64,000 bases of DNA from contig CAWCWV010000016.1 in the NCBI GenBank assembly GCA_963799365.1, positions 124,001 to 188,000 of the forward strand, in the 5' to 3' direction. Shown piece by piece: positions 8,888 through 17,886 of this stretch (position 1 is the stretch's first letter; each line of letters opens with the position of its first letter). This DNA is from Marinirhabdus sp963799365 (GTDB taxonomy: Bacteria; Bacteroidota; Bacteroidia; Flavobacteriales; Flavobacteriaceae). A program made the position numbers and the translations under genes. The notes beneath the pieces are model-generated. The model was given only the letters and a program-made list of their open reading frames with translations. It was not told where the DNA came from and did not search any database.

Positions 8888-9425
8888 TTATTCACACTCA
8901 AGTCGTGTTATGTTGTTTTTCCAATGTATCCAGTATTCATGGCATCCTTAAAGCATTGTCTTTAAGTCACTTATATTTAGTTTATGTCCATCCATAAGTA
9001 ATTTCTGTAGTTGACCATTTCTTGCAGCAAGCGAAGGAGTATGGTTCCTACCGCCTACGTGATCAAAAGAAAAAGGCACTGCATTTGCCTTGTACTTCCG
9101 TAAAAGGAATATTCAAATAATAAATTACGGTGCCAGAGCCCATTCCTTCGGTAGTCATTTTTATGGTTGCTAAGTTTACCTTACTATACCTTCCAACGCG
9201 TTACAATTCTTTCAATGTATCTCCTACAGCTTGAGACATAGTATTAGAAAACTGATGCGCAACATCGTCACCATTACTAAATTCCAGACCTTTGCACGTT
9301 CCTTTGCAGCCATCGTTAGAATATGTAATTTCTTTGTATCCAGAGGGTTTTATAGACTTTTTTTTCTGAAGTGTACAACTTAAGAAACATACCGCTATAG
9401 TTAATAAAGAGAGATTATAATTCAT
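8888..9425 (-). pseudogene. Decayed lipoprotein gene (two in-frame stops, one frameshift)
   Basis: The frame starts with an intact lipoprotein signal (lipobox FLSC) and reads to TAA at 9203-9201. It then continues in the same frame with KVNLATIKMTTEGMGSG. Near 9085 coding shifts frame, giving FSFDHVGGRNHTPSLAARNG and more. Another TAA occurs at 8950-8948, after which HEYWIHWKN leads to a final TAA at 8890-8888. Reconstructed length is about 178 residues. I do not recognise the family. The continuity of sensible protein sequence across the lesions argues for recent inactivation rather than chance. Confidence 0.65.
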
Positions 9426-9542
9426 TAAGGAAAAAAATAAATTGATTCAAATTTTTCCATAAGGTTAAGGTGATTGTATTTTAATTATTATTTATGGCTA
9501 AGTACGATAGTTACTGATTACCTTTATAAGAAAATTTTAATT

Positions 9543-10352
9543 ATGAAAAAATTACTCCTGCTAATTATTGTATTTATAAGTTATGTTGCTATCGCTCAAG
9601 AGAATGAGCGTGTCACAATCAATGGTAAAATTATTGTTGAGGGTAACGATATTGAAGGTATTACCGTTTTCAATTCGACCTCCAGAAAAGGGACTGCTAC
9701 CAATGAAAAAGGAGAGTTTCTTATTGCTGTTACCTTAAACGATATTTTAGAATTCAGAGCCATAGAATATGAAAATTTTGATGTTAAGATCAATAAAGCA
9801 ATTCTGGAATCTAAAACTTTAAGTGTTTTTCTAATTGAAGAGATTAATAAACTAGATGAAGTTATCGTAACAAAAAGGACACTAACTGGCAATATTAATG
9901 CAGATGTCAAGCTGGCAAAAACATTTAGTCCAAAAGGTGATATTATTTATTTTGGAACAAATGCTAAAGACCCACTCATCACCAGTGATGCTAATGGCAG
10001 AACTGTAGAGAACGTCGCCGTTCAAAATCAAGGGCAGAACATGGTACATGGCTTAAATGTAGTAAATATAGTAGACCAGTTATTAATACCACTTTTTAGG
10101 TCCGAAGTGCCAGATAAAAAAATAGCTGGTATCCCTGATGTGCCTTCGAAATCTATAAAATATTATTTTGCCTCTAATTTTTTAACTGAAAATTTTAAAA
10201 TTCCTGAATATCGTGTGGAAGAATTTATCCGTTATATAGAAGATGAAACCTTCGATTATGACTTGTTGAATTATGGTCGTGAACTTGAATTTCTCGAGGT
10301 TATTAGCGAGAAGAGTAAAGCTTTTTTATACATGAAAAAAAGTACCGAGTAA
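9543..10352 (+). CDS. Secreted protein with carboxypeptidase-D-like regulatory domain
   Basis: 269 residues from the ATG at 9543 (MKKLLLLI). A signal peptide is cleaved after AIA, leaving Gln at +1. Residues of about 25-105 form the CarboxypepD_reg-like beta-sandwich (INGKIIVEGNDIEGITVFN, then GTATNEKGEF, ending LDEVIVTKR), the N-terminal module of many TonB-dependent receptors, but no barrel or plug follows. The remaining 160 residues are unassigned. Such stand-alone proteins are common in Flavobacteriaceae; function unknown. A -7-like TACCTTTA lies at 9519-9526. Confidence 0.8.
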   Translation: MKKLLLLIIVFISYVAIAQENERVTINGKIIVEGNDIEGITVFNSTSRKGTATNEKGEFLIAVTLNDILEFRAIEYENFDVKINKAILESKTLSVFLIEEINKLDEVIVTKRTLTGNINADVKLAKTFSPKGDIIYFGTNAKDPLITSDANGRTVENVAVQNQGQNMVHGLNVVNIVDQLLIPLFRSEVPDKKIAGIPDVPSKSIKYYFASNFLTENFKIPEYRVEEFIRYIEDETFDYDLLNYGRELEFLEVISEKSKAFLYMKKSTE

Positions 10353-10565
10353 GAATAAATTAATAGTGACATTATTTTGTGCAGCAAATTCCTATAAAAT
10401 CTTCTTTATAAAGTTGATATAATTAAATATTTATCTCGGTTTGTGAAGAAAAGTTCTGTTGAAATACTTTTATTTTCCAAATTTCAGTAAGTCTCTTTTT
10501 TATACTTCTTTTGAAATAGTACTATTTTTCTAATTTTAGCTTCTAAACGCACTTTCAAAAACCAT

Positions 10566-11039
10566 CTATTGATGGTGATACGGCTCATTTCGCAAAATAG
10601 TAAAACCACGATACAATTGCTCCACCATAAAAAGGCGTACCATTTGGTGAGAGAAGGTCATTTGGGATAGAGAGACTTTACCTTGCGCACGCTCGTAAAT
10701 ATCTGGGCTAAATCCGTAGGGGCCACCTATCACAAAAATAAGGTTCTTTAGACCACTATTCATTTTTTTTTGGAGGAAGTTCGCAAATTTTACAGAAGTA
10801 TAGGAGCTGCCTTTTTCATCTAGAATAATTAGGTGGTCGCTAGTAGTAGTTCGTTTTAAGATCTCGGCTCCTTCTTGCTGTTTTTGTTGATCTTCGCTTA
10901 GATTTTTTGCTTTCTTAATATCAGGTATTACTTGTAAATCGAAGGTAATATAATGTCCCAATCGTTTGGAATATATTTTTATGAGCGTCTCCAGATTTTT
11001 ATCGTCTGTTTTGCCAATGGCAAGCAAGGTAATTTTCAT
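10566..11039 (-). CDS. rlmH: 23S rRNA (pseudouridine(1915)-N3)-methyltransferase RlmH
   Basis: 157 residues, full family length. SPOUT-fold signatures are present: the knot region FVIGGPYGF near residue 108 and the conserved C-terminus LYRGFTILRNEPYHHQ. The N-terminus MKITLLAIGKTD is typical. It methylates pseudouridine 1915 of helix 69 using SAM on assembled 70S ribosomes. The TPR lipoprotein gene lies 36 nt upstream on the same strand. The 213-nt gap downstream (10353-10565) contains nothing I can assign. Confidence 0.96.
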   Translation of the reverse strand: MKITLLAIGKTDDKNLETLIKIYSKRLGHYITFDLQVIPDIKKAKNLSEDQQKQQEGAEILKRTTTSDHLIILDEKGSSYTSVKFANFLQKKMNSGLKNLIFVIGGPYGFSPDIYERAQGKVSLSQMTFSHQMVRLFMVEQLYRGFTILRNEPYHHQ

Positions 11040-11075
11040 AGGCTTAAAGATTGGGGATTCTCCTAACAGGGTAAG

Positions 11076-12029
11076 TTATTCAATGGTAGGTTTTTTTTCG
11101 AATTTTGTAGCTAGATCTACTTCAGCAGTAATATAACCAAACGAGGCCCAATCGCTTCCTGCAACAATGTCTTCAAAAATTTGTTTTGCCGCTTTGGTAT
11201 CTCCTTCGCACAATAAATAATTTCCCAAACCATACAGCAAGGCACTGTTGGTGGATGTGCCATCTGGTTGTACTTGTATTTCGGCAGGTTGTAGGTCGCC
11301 TTTATAGAGTAAACATGCTTTTAAATAAGTTTCATTTTCTATCACCTGAAGGTCGCTGGAGATATTTTTTACATATTCAAATCCTAAGCTTTTGCGCCCC
11401 ATTTGGCAGTTTATAGTATACAACCAGTGGGATGCAGATACTAAGTTATCTGGATTTGGTGAAGTTTGCAGGCATTTTATAAAGGCTTCAATCGCTTTTT
11501 GGTCGTTGTTTTTTAAATAATGTGCCAAACCAAGGTGGTAATAAATATTGCCGTGCATTGTGCTTACGGGTGTATTTAGTGCGTTGGGCATCCCGTCTTG
11601 TTCTATCATGTTTTCTTTTCCTTTAATGAGGGTCGCCGCTTTTTCAAAATCTGCAATTGCATTATCAAATTCGCGAACCGTTATATATCTGTGTCCTCGG
11701 TGTCGTAATAACCTGCTCTCATTCGGAAATTTTTCCAAGGCTTTGGTATAAATTTGTATTGCCTCTCTATAATTTCCTGTATAAGCAGTAAAACGGCCAA
11801 ACCAAATGGTGTTTTCTAAGTTTGGGTTTTCTTCAAACGCCTTTTTTCTGGCCTCGAATTGTGCCATTAATTTTTCTGATGGTGGTTCGCTATAAAGCGT
11901 ATCTCCAAATTTGGAAATCGCCTGATACGTATGGGTCCAATCTGAAACGATAACCTGCTCTGCTTTTTTTTCTTCGGAAGAATTACATCCCAAAAATAAT
12001 AATCCTAATAGTGATAAATACTTGTACAT
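11076..12029 (-). CDS. TPR-repeat lipoprotein
   Basis: 317 residues with signal and lipobox FLGC. Residues of about 85-200 contain at least three tetratricopeptide-like helix pairs (NYREAIQIYTKALEKFP, EFDNAIADFEKAATL, NDQKAIEAFIKCLQTSP), a protein-protein interaction scaffold at the envelope. A -7 box, TATCTTTA, lies at 12054-12047 on the minus strand, 18 nt upstream of the start. Partner unknown. Confidence 0.82.
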   Translation of the reverse strand: MYKYLSLLGLLFLGCNSSEEKKAEQVIVSDWTHTYQAISKFGDTLYSEPPSEKLMAQFEARKKAFEENPNLENTIWFGRFTAYTGNYREAIQIYTKALEKFPNESRLLRHRGHRYITVREFDNAIADFEKAATLIKGKENMIEQDGMPNALNTPVSTMHGNIYYHLGLAHYLKNNDQKAIEAFIKCLQTSPNPDNLVSASHWLYTINCQMGRKSLGFEYVKNISSDLQVIENETYLKACLLYKGDLQPAEIQVQPDGTSTNSALLYGLGNYLLCEGDTKAAKQIFEDIVAGSDWASFGYITAEVDLATKFEKKPTIE

Positions 12030-12204
12030 ACTCTTAATGTTATGCTTAAAGATACAATTAATAGGAAATAGTACCTAAAGGATATTTAATTAGTACTGTT
12101 ACAATATTGTCTTGTTTAAAAACTATTCAAATTAGGTGTTTACCCGTATTGTTTTATATATGTGGTAGTTATATATTTATACATATTATTATATACTACA
12201 TAAA

Positions 12205-12591
12205 ATGGAATTTTATTCGAGTAAATCATTTCCCTTACCATTGGCTTTTCTGGCTGAAGAAAAAGCATTGTTTGCTGAAATTCCTACAGCGTCCTTTAAT
12301 TATCATTATAACATTCGTACCCAAGAAGGTCAAGCACAACTTGTATATTTTAATGAGAGTACCCTAGCCTTAACACTATATCCTTCTATAGAAAATAAAC
12401 TTCTTGTATTTACCAGCAATATGCAACCAACTTCTTATAATATTGGAGGCAAATCTATTGTCTTACACCGTGTGATTCTAAAAGTTAACTTAGAAAATAA
12501 TGTTCGGGGCGCTGCTATGTTTTTTAATTATAGCGGAGATGTGCTATATTCTACTACAAATTATTACGAAATGGACAGCCCAGCAGCTTAA
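12205..12591 (+). CDS. Conserved-looking hypothetical protein, 128 aa
   Basis: An ATG-started frame with ordinary codon use. The product is soluble, rich in beta-forming residues, with a short N-terminal hydrophobic patch (PLPLAFLAEE) too weak for a signal peptide. I recognise no motif. It lies in a + strand gap and precedes the DUF6495-like gene by 111 nt. The larger overlapping frame in the +2 phase looks like a shadow. Confidence 0.6.
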   Translation: MEFYSSKSFPLPLAFLAEEKALFAEIPTASFNYHYNIRTQEGQAQLVYFNESTLALTLYPSIENKLLVFTSNMQPTSYNIGGKSIVLHRVILKVNLENNVRGAAMFFNYSGDVLYSTTNYYEMDSPAA

Positions 12592-12702
12592 ATTTAAGCA
12601 ATACCAATAAGGTGGCTTTAGTTTTTTAAGTTACATAGGTATTTGTATTTTTGCACTCCTAAAAATACAGACAAAATATGTTTTGTATAAAACTCTATTT
12701 TT

Positions 12703-13173
12703 TTGAAATACACCAGACTTACAAAAGAACAATTAGAAGAACTGCATCCAGAATTTATTAATTTTTTGGCTACACAATCCATCACTGGAGAAGAATGGGC
12801 AACCATTAAAGCCAAGCAACCCGAAGTAGCCGAAGAAGAACTAGATCTTTTTAGTGATTTAGTATGGGAAGGTGTGCTTCAAAAAGCTGAATTTTTAGAG
12901 AATATTGCGCCACAACAAATGTTTCTCTTTAAAATCGAGGAAACTGAAATGCATCTTATTTCTTTAAAAATTTTGAAAGAGAGTATAGACATCACAACAG
13001 TTGAAGGCTACCAATGGTTACAACAAAATTTTGCTGAAGATTCTGTAGAGTTTTTCACAGCCTCTAAAGCATTTTCAGCCAGTAAATCTGAAGATATTTT
13101 CGCTCTCATTAAACAAGGCGCCAACATTACAAAAGGAGAATTGTATCGTTTTTTTGAAGGGATGGTAATGTAG
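12703..13173 (+). CDS. DUF6495-like protein (TTG start)
   Basis: 156 residues. The opening KYTRLTKEQLEELHPEF, followed by INFLATQSIT, is the usual N-terminus of a Bacteroidota family of unknown function (recognised as DUF6495; name from memory). To keep it, translation must begin at the TTG at 12703, since no ATG or GTG is near. A -7 box, TATTTTTG, at 12646-12653 fits a leader of about 45 nt. The protein is acidic and helical, predicted cytoplasmic. It ends 8 nt before the stop of the convergent heme A synthase gene. Confidence 0.75.
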   Translation: MKYTRLTKEQLEELHPEFINFLATQSITGEEWATIKAKQPEVAEEELDLFSDLVWEGVLQKAEFLENIAPQQMFLFKIEETEMHLISLKILKESIDITTVEGYQWLQQNFAEDSVEFFTASKAFSASKSEDIFALIKQGANITKGELYRFFEGMVM

Positions 13174-13181
13174 TAACTAAT

Positions 13182-14195
13182 TTACTTGCTAAACCTATGT
13201 AAGGTAAATGTCATCGCTGCTAGTAAGAAAAAAGAAACTACTTGGTGTAAAACACCCAATATTACAGGTACTTTTAATATAAGCGTAAACACTCCTAGCA
13301 CAAACTGAAGAAATACCAATCCAAGCAGTATGTGAATTGCTTTTTGTTGGAAGACAGTTAGTGCCAAATTACGTGATTTCCACCAGATTATTCCAATAAT
13401 AGCAACGACAACGTATGCCAGATATCGGTGTATAAACTGAACGCCACTTTTGCCCTCCACAAAATTTTTCCAGACTGGATTTTGCTCTATGGTTACAGTC
13501 TCGTGTATTAACTTTCCGTCGCTCATTAATGGCCAATGATTGTGTATCCAACCCGCATCTAAACCAGCCACAAAAGCACCCCAAATAATTTGAATCATCA
13601 AAATTCCCAACCCAACACGGACTAAATTTCTAAAACTTTTTTGAATTTCTTTTTTATGAGGATGCAATAAATCCAATGCTACCCAAAAAGTGTAGGCAAA
13701 CGTAATAAAGGCAGTTGTTAGGTGCATCGCCAAGCGGTAATGGCTCACGTCTGGATTATCTACCAAGCCACTTTTAACCATATACCAACCCAAAAAGCCC
13801 TGAAATCCCCCCAGAAAGAGCAGTAAAATACATTTTTTGATTGTAGCCTTCGTAAGTTGTTTTTTCAATAAAAAATAGAGAAACGGAATAATAAATACCA
13901 CACCAATAAACCTACCAATCACACGATGTATCCACTCCCAAAAATAAATATCTTTAAAATCTTCCAGGGTGAAAGTGTTGTTCAGTTTTTGATATTCTGG
14001 ATATTGTTTGTAAAGGTCGAAAGCGGCTTCCCATTCGGTATTGTTCATAGGCGGCAATGTCCCAGAAATAAGCTTGTAGTTTGAAATAGAAAGCCCGGAA
14101 TGTGTAAGACGAGTAATACCTCCTACAACCACCATAACAAAAATAAGCGCGCAACCTGTAAGCAGCCAGTAAATTACTTTTTTATTGTCTTTCAT
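13182..14195 (-). CDS. ctaA: Heme A synthase (COX15/CtaA)
   Basis: 337 residues with about eight membrane helices. Conserved features include GGITRLTHSGLSI after the first helix, FWEWIHRVIGR (His ligand) around residue 92, HYRLAMHLTTAF (His) around residue 155, QFIHRYLAYV near 260 and LGVLHQVVSF near 320. It oxidises heme O to heme A for aa3-type cytochrome oxidase. The His set and Pro/Asn-rich loops match the COX15 (type 2) form used by Bacteroidota. No ctaB or oxidase gene is adjacent. Confidence 0.95.
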   Translation of the reverse strand: MKDNKKVIYWLLTGCALIFVMVVVGGITRLTHSGLSISNYKLISGTLPPMNNTEWEAAFDLYKQYPEYQKLNNTFTLEDFKDIYFWEWIHRVIGRFIGVVFIIPFLYFLLKKQLTKATIKKCILLLFLGGFQGFLGWYMVKSGLVDNPDVSHYRLAMHLTTAFITFAYTFWVALDLLHPHKKEIQKSFRNLVRVGLGILMIQIIWGAFVAGLDAGWIHNHWPLMSDGKLIHETVTIEQNPVWKNFVEGKSGVQFIHRYLAYVVVAIIGIIWWKSRNLALTVFQQKAIHILLGLVFLQFVLGVFTLILKVPVILGVLHQVVSFFLLAAMTFTLHRFSK

Positions 14196-14229
14196 AGCAT
14201 CATTTTAAAGATAGCATTCGTGCCACATT

Positions 14230-15651
14230 TTATTTTGAAGGCGTTAGCCCCAGTTTTATACCTTTTTGAAGCATAAAAGCATGTGCTGCCTCGTATTCGT
14301 TAGGGATTTTCCCTTCAAGAATAGCTTCTTTGATAGCATCTTTTATTTGACCAATTTCTCGGGAAGGTTTTAAATTGAAAGTACTCATAATTTCCTCCCC
14401 ACTTACTGGTGGCTGAAAATTCCTGATGTGATCACGTTCTTCAACTTCCTCGATCTTATCACGTACCTGTTGAAAATTATTATGATACTTTCTGAATTTT
14501 TTAGGATTCTTGGTGGTTATATCAGCTTCACACAAGGTCATGAGGTCCTCTACATAATCTCCGGCATCAAACACCAACCTACGCACGGCACTATCGGTTA
14601 CATCACTCGCTAAAACAATGGGTCGGGAGCTCATTAGCACCATTTTTTGAACAAATTTCATTTTGTCATTTAAGGGCATTTTTAAGCGCTTAAAGAGTTT
14701 ATAAACCATTTTACTTCCTACAAACTCGTGCCCATGGAATGTCCAGCCAATTTTTTGGTCAAAACGTTTTGTAGGTGCTTTGCCAATATCATGCAATAAA
14801 GCTGCCCAACGTAACCAAAGGTTGTCCGTTGTTTTAGAAATATTATCGACCACTTCCAGCGTATGCCAGAAATTATCTTTGTGACGTTGTCCTTCTTTTT
14901 CTTCAATGCCTTGCAATGCCAAAAGCTCTGGGAAAATATGCTGTAGTAATTTGGTTTTATGTAGTAAGGTAAACCCTTTGGAAGGTACAGGAGACAGAAA
15001 GATCTTATTGATTTCGTCTACAATGCGTTCTTTGGAAATGATTTTTATACGATCTGCATTGCGGGTGATAGATGCTAGCGAATCTTTTTCAATAACAAAA
15101 TCTAACTGTGTGGCAAATCGAATGGCGCGTAACATGCGCAACGGGTCGTCACTATACGTAATATCTGGATCCAGTGGCGTCCGAATTATTTTTTTTTGAA
15201 GATCCTCTACACCATCAAAAGGGTCCAGCAGATCGCCAAAATTTACATCATTTAAACTTATGGCAAGTGCATTTATGGTAAAATCGCGACGGTTTTGATC
15301 GTCTTGCAACGTTCCATTTTCAACGGCTGGATTTCGACTATTTTCAGAATACGATTCTTTTCTTGCGCCTACAAATTCTAGTTCTATTCCGCCAGAGGTA
15401 AGCATGGCAGTACCGTAGGTTTTAAAAACAGTAACTTTAGGATTTTTAGGTAGCATTTCAGCAACTTTTTTAGCTAAAACAATTCCACTTCCAACTGTAA
15501 CTATATCTATATCTTTAGCATCACCACGTTTCAGGATATGATCCCGAACGTAACCACCAATTACGTAAGTTTCTAATTGTAGCTGTGCTGCTGCTTTAGA
15601 AATTATACCAAAAACAGGGTTTTCGAGAGCAGATTTATAATTGGGTTGCAT
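14230..15651 (-). CDS. CCA tRNA nucleotidyltransferase / poly(A) polymerase family with HD domain
   Basis: 473 residues from the ATG at 15651 (MQPNYK); the longer frame uses a TTG inside the promoter. The N-terminal class II nucleotidyltransferase head shows VIGGYVRDHIL and the catalytic DIDIV around residue 55, then RRDFTIN and RMLRAIRFA. A C-terminal HD domain carries HTLEVVDN and LLHDIGKAP around residues 265-300. Members add or repair CCA at tRNA 3' ends; the HD part is a phosphohydrolase. The stop is 34 nt upstream of heme A synthase, so co-transcription is possible. Confidence 0.9.
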   Translation of the reverse strand: MQPNYKSALENPVFGIISKAAAQLQLETYVIGGYVRDHILKRGDAKDIDIVTVGSGIVLAKKVAEMLPKNPKVTVFKTYGTAMLTSGGIELEFVGARKESYSENSRNPAVENGTLQDDQNRRDFTINALAISLNDVNFGDLLDPFDGVEDLQKKIIRTPLDPDITYSDDPLRMLRAIRFATQLDFVIEKDSLASITRNADRIKIISKERIVDEINKIFLSPVPSKGFTLLHKTKLLQHIFPELLALQGIEEKEGQRHKDNFWHTLEVVDNISKTTDNLWLRWAALLHDIGKAPTKRFDQKIGWTFHGHEFVGSKMVYKLFKRLKMPLNDKMKFVQKMVLMSSRPIVLASDVTDSAVRRLVFDAGDYVEDLMTLCEADITTKNPKKFRKYHNNFQQVRDKIEEVEERDHIRNFQPPVSGEEIMSTFNLKPSREIGQIKDAIKEAILEGKIPNEYEAAHAFMLQKGIKLGLTPSK

Positions 15652-15669
15652 AGAAGAATTTTGCTTTTG

Positions 15670-15700
15670 CAAAGGTACAACATAGCACTTTGGATGGCAA
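15670..15700 (-). promoter_or_regulatory. Bacteroidota promoter for the CCA-adding enzyme gene
   Basis: On the minus strand TTG (15700-15698), a 20-nt spacer and TACCTTTG (15677-15670) fit the consensus. The predicted start at about 15663 leaves a leader of roughly 12 nt before the ATG at 15651, which supports that start over the upstream TTG. Confidence 0.7.
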
Positions 15701-15707
15701 CTTGCGG

Positions 15708-16376
15708 CTATTGTTTTTTACGCGCTACGGTAGCAAACTGAATGTATTTCATATCCATGCCGTTAAAGCCCAAAAAGATATTGAAAAGTACTGGTTTTAA
15801 TGATTTCGATCCATTTATACCTTCGTGAGATACAATTTCAAAACCAGCGTTATGGTACATTTTGGCAATGCTCTTTTTAGTAAAAAATCGAACGTGTGTT
15901 CTATCCAAAATACCTTGATCTGTATAGTCCCACTCTCCCTTAAAAAGAATTTTGAAAAAGGTTCTAAAATACCGAATGTTAGGAATGGAGCTAATGATAA
16001 CACCATTAGGTTTTAATTTGGCTTTCATTTGCTCTAAAACTGAATATGGATCCAACAAATGTTCCAAAACGTCATTAAAATAAATTACATCAAAATACCT
16101 ATCGGGTAATTCAGAAATTGTCCCTTCAACCGAAGCGATAAAGACTTTATCCAATTTAGCTACTGCCAGTTTTCCGAAACTCTCAAAAGGCTCGATACCC
16201 CAAACTTCAGCATTGTTTTTTTTCTTCACAGCAGCACCAAATTGACCGTTACTACAGCCAACATCTAAAACAGTTTCAGCATTTTCAGGTAAATAAGCAA
16301 TCATTTCTGGACGCTCATTTTCGTAATAATCGTTGGGTTTGTTCACGTAATCTAAGCCATCTGGAATTTTTGTCAT
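15708..16376 (-). CDS. Class I SAM-dependent methyltransferase (glycan cluster)
   Basis: 222 residues. The SAM-binding motif I is VLDVGCSNGQFG around residue 40, then an acidic residue in WGIEPF, YFNDVLEHLLDP (motif IV) near 100 and the post-IV region SIPNIRYFRTF. This Methyltransf_11/23 type is frequent in O-antigen and capsule loci, where it methylates sugars or lipid carriers. It is the last gene of the minus-strand series that runs from 20629; a small heptamer array separates it from tsaC. Confidence 0.82.
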   Translation of the reverse strand: MTKIPDGLDYVNKPNDYYENERPEMIAYLPENAETVLDVGCSNGQFGAAVKKKNNAEVWGIEPFESFGKLAVAKLDKVFIASVEGTISELPDRYFDVIYFNDVLEHLLDPYSVLEQMKAKLKPNGVIISSIPNIRYFRTFFKILFKGEWDYTDQGILDRTHVRFFTKKSIAKMYHNAGFEIVSHEGINGSKSLKPVLFNIFLGFNGMDMKYIQFATVARKKQ

Positions 16377-16417
16377 TGTTTTTAATTTTTTAAAACCCTG
16401 AATACTTCAATATTCAA

Positions 16418-16445
16418 TTAAACCTTAAACCTTAAACCTCAAACC
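16418..16445 (-). repeat. Heptanucleotide tandem array B, four units (plus strand TTAAACC)
   Basis: Three TTAAACC units and one TCAAACC unit, in perfect 7-nt phase. Read on the minus strand it is a GGTTTAA-type repeat beginning at the last base of the tsaC stop codon (16445). It is the shortest array in the window. Confidence 0.8.
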
Positions 16446-17011
16446 TATTCCCTAATCACTTTCACCATTCCATCTAAGGTCAATTTAATAATCGCAGACG
16501 GCGTACCTCTTTTTTCTTTTTGGTTAAAATTAACCACGTAATCTACCCCGTTTTTAATTTCATCTGAAATTTCAGCAAAAGACAACGGAGTTGCTTTTCC
16601 ACTGATATTTGCAGAAGTAGAAACAATGGGTTTCCTGAATTTTCGAATTAACCGCTTGCAAAAATCATCTTTCACCACCCGTATTGCTAGCGAATTATCC
16701 TCGGCTATAATATTGGTAGCGACTCTAATAGGGTCGTCGTAAATGATGGTTGTGGGTTTTGCGGCGTACTTTAAGATATCGTAGGCTACTTCGGGAATTT
16801 CTTCCACAAATTCATTCAACATTTTAAAATCGTGTACCAAACAAACCATGGCCTTGCTCTCTTCACGTTTTTTAAGTGCGTAAATTTTATCAATGGCATC
16901 TGCATTGGTGGCATCACAGCCAATTCCCCAAACGGTGTCCGTTGGGTATAAAATAAGTCCGCCACGTTTTAAAGTAGCTAGTGCGTTTTCTATTTCGGTG
17001 TTTTGTGCCAT
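16445..17011 (-). CDS. tsaC: L-threonylcarbamoyladenylate synthase (Sua5/YrdC/TsaC family)
   Basis: 188 residues, single YrdC domain. It shows LYPTDTVWGIGCDA near the N-terminus, the KKREESKAM motif (Lys/Arg/Ser/Lys ligands) around residue 50, and SLAIRV and PIVSTSANISG further on. It makes threonylcarbamoyl-AMP from Thr, bicarbonate and ATP for t6A37 in tRNA. The start overlaps the upstream FkbM gene stop by one base (TAATG), implying translational coupling. Its place inside a glycan gene series is unusual but seems incidental. Confidence 0.93.
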   Translation of the reverse strand: MAQNTEIENALATLKRGGLILYPTDTVWGIGCDATNADAIDKIYALKKREESKAMVCLVHDFKMLNEFVEEIPEVAYDILKYAAKPTTIIYDDPIRVATNIIAEDNSLAIRVVKDDFCKRLIRKFRKPIVSTSANISGKATPLSFAEISDEIKNGVDYVVNFNQKEKRGTPSAIIKLTLDGMVKVIRE

Positions 17012-17856
17012 TATTTAGTAAATAAAATATCGTCAGATTGGTTTTGGGCCATAAGGTTATCTATATACGAAAGTGCTTCTTTCTCATTGTTGGAAAGTGA
17101 AATTTCTTTATTATTTCTAACAAAAATTGCCTTTTTAAAATGTGGTGCTATTAACTCTAAGAATTGCAGGCTGGTTACAGCTGCAACATTTATGAGATGG
17201 TGGGGTACAAATTCTACATACAAAAACCGCATTTCTTTTAGGGTTTCCTGCATTCCTTTTAGGGCGACAAATTCGGCGCCTTCTATATCCATAATCATCC
17301 CATTAGGTTGCGGGAGGTTGTTTGCTTTTCGGTGTTCGTCCAGCGCTACCATGGCTACTTTTACTTCAGCGGGCTTATCGTAGTTATAGAGAATAGAATC
17401 TGTAACAGGTTTAATTTTACTACCTCCTGTATTTACAGTATTCTGATAAAAAATAACATCTCTGGTGCTATCACCAACAGCGTTTTGAAACAGGCTTACA
17501 TTTTTCAAATTATTTAAACACAAGTTCATTTCCATGTACCAAAAGGTATTTTCATTGGCTTCATAGCCTATTACTTGTTTTACCTTTTTTGCTGTGGGTA
17601 CTAGCAAAGTCCCTACGTGTGTCCCGATTACATAAATTACGTCGTCAGGGTTCATTTTTGAAAGCAGGGTTTCAATTTCGGTAATATCCCATTGTCCTTT
17701 AAAACCTAATTCTTTACCAATTGTTAAGTCTTCAGCAGGCATAGCAATCACCCCATTTTGCGTATCGTAAATAATTCCTTTGGCGTGTGGGCCCAGAATT
17801 TTTTTCCGTTTTATTGATTTTCGGTTTCTAAAAAAGTATTTTAATTTTTTATTCAT
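17011..17856 (-). CDS. FkbM family methyltransferase
   Basis: 281 residues. The SAM site includes VIGTHVGTLLVP and VIGYEANENTF around residues 75-105. The FkbM hallmark IMDIEGAEFVALKGM lies near residue 190, and FVEFVPHHL follows. FkbM enzymes O-methylate sugars or lipids and are common in surface glycan loci. The gene is coupled to tsaC downstream (TAATG) and lies 30 nt from the glycosyltransferase gene upstream. Confidence 0.87.
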   Translation of the reverse strand: MNKKLKYFFRNRKSIKRKKILGPHAKGIIYDTQNGVIAMPAEDLTIGKELGFKGQWDITEIETLLSKMNPDDVIYVIGTHVGTLLVPTAKKVKQVIGYEANENTFWYMEMNLCLNNLKNVSLFQNAVGDSTRDVIFYQNTVNTGGSKIKPVTDSILYNYDKPAEVKVAMVALDEHRKANNLPQPNGMIMDIEGAEFVALKGMQETLKEMRFLYVEFVPHHLINVAAVTSLQFLELIAPHFKKAIFVRNNKEISLSNNEKEALSYIDNLMAQNQSDDILFTK

Positions 17857-17886
17857 TGGTGTAAAATTTCAGTCAATATTAGAGAA

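Noticed and set aside
12107..12367. 86-residue hydrophobic frame overlapping the 128-residue gene
   Set aside because: Uneven, Ile/Phe/Tyr/Cys-rich composition typical of shadow frames in A/T-rich DNA; the 12205 frame is the better gene.
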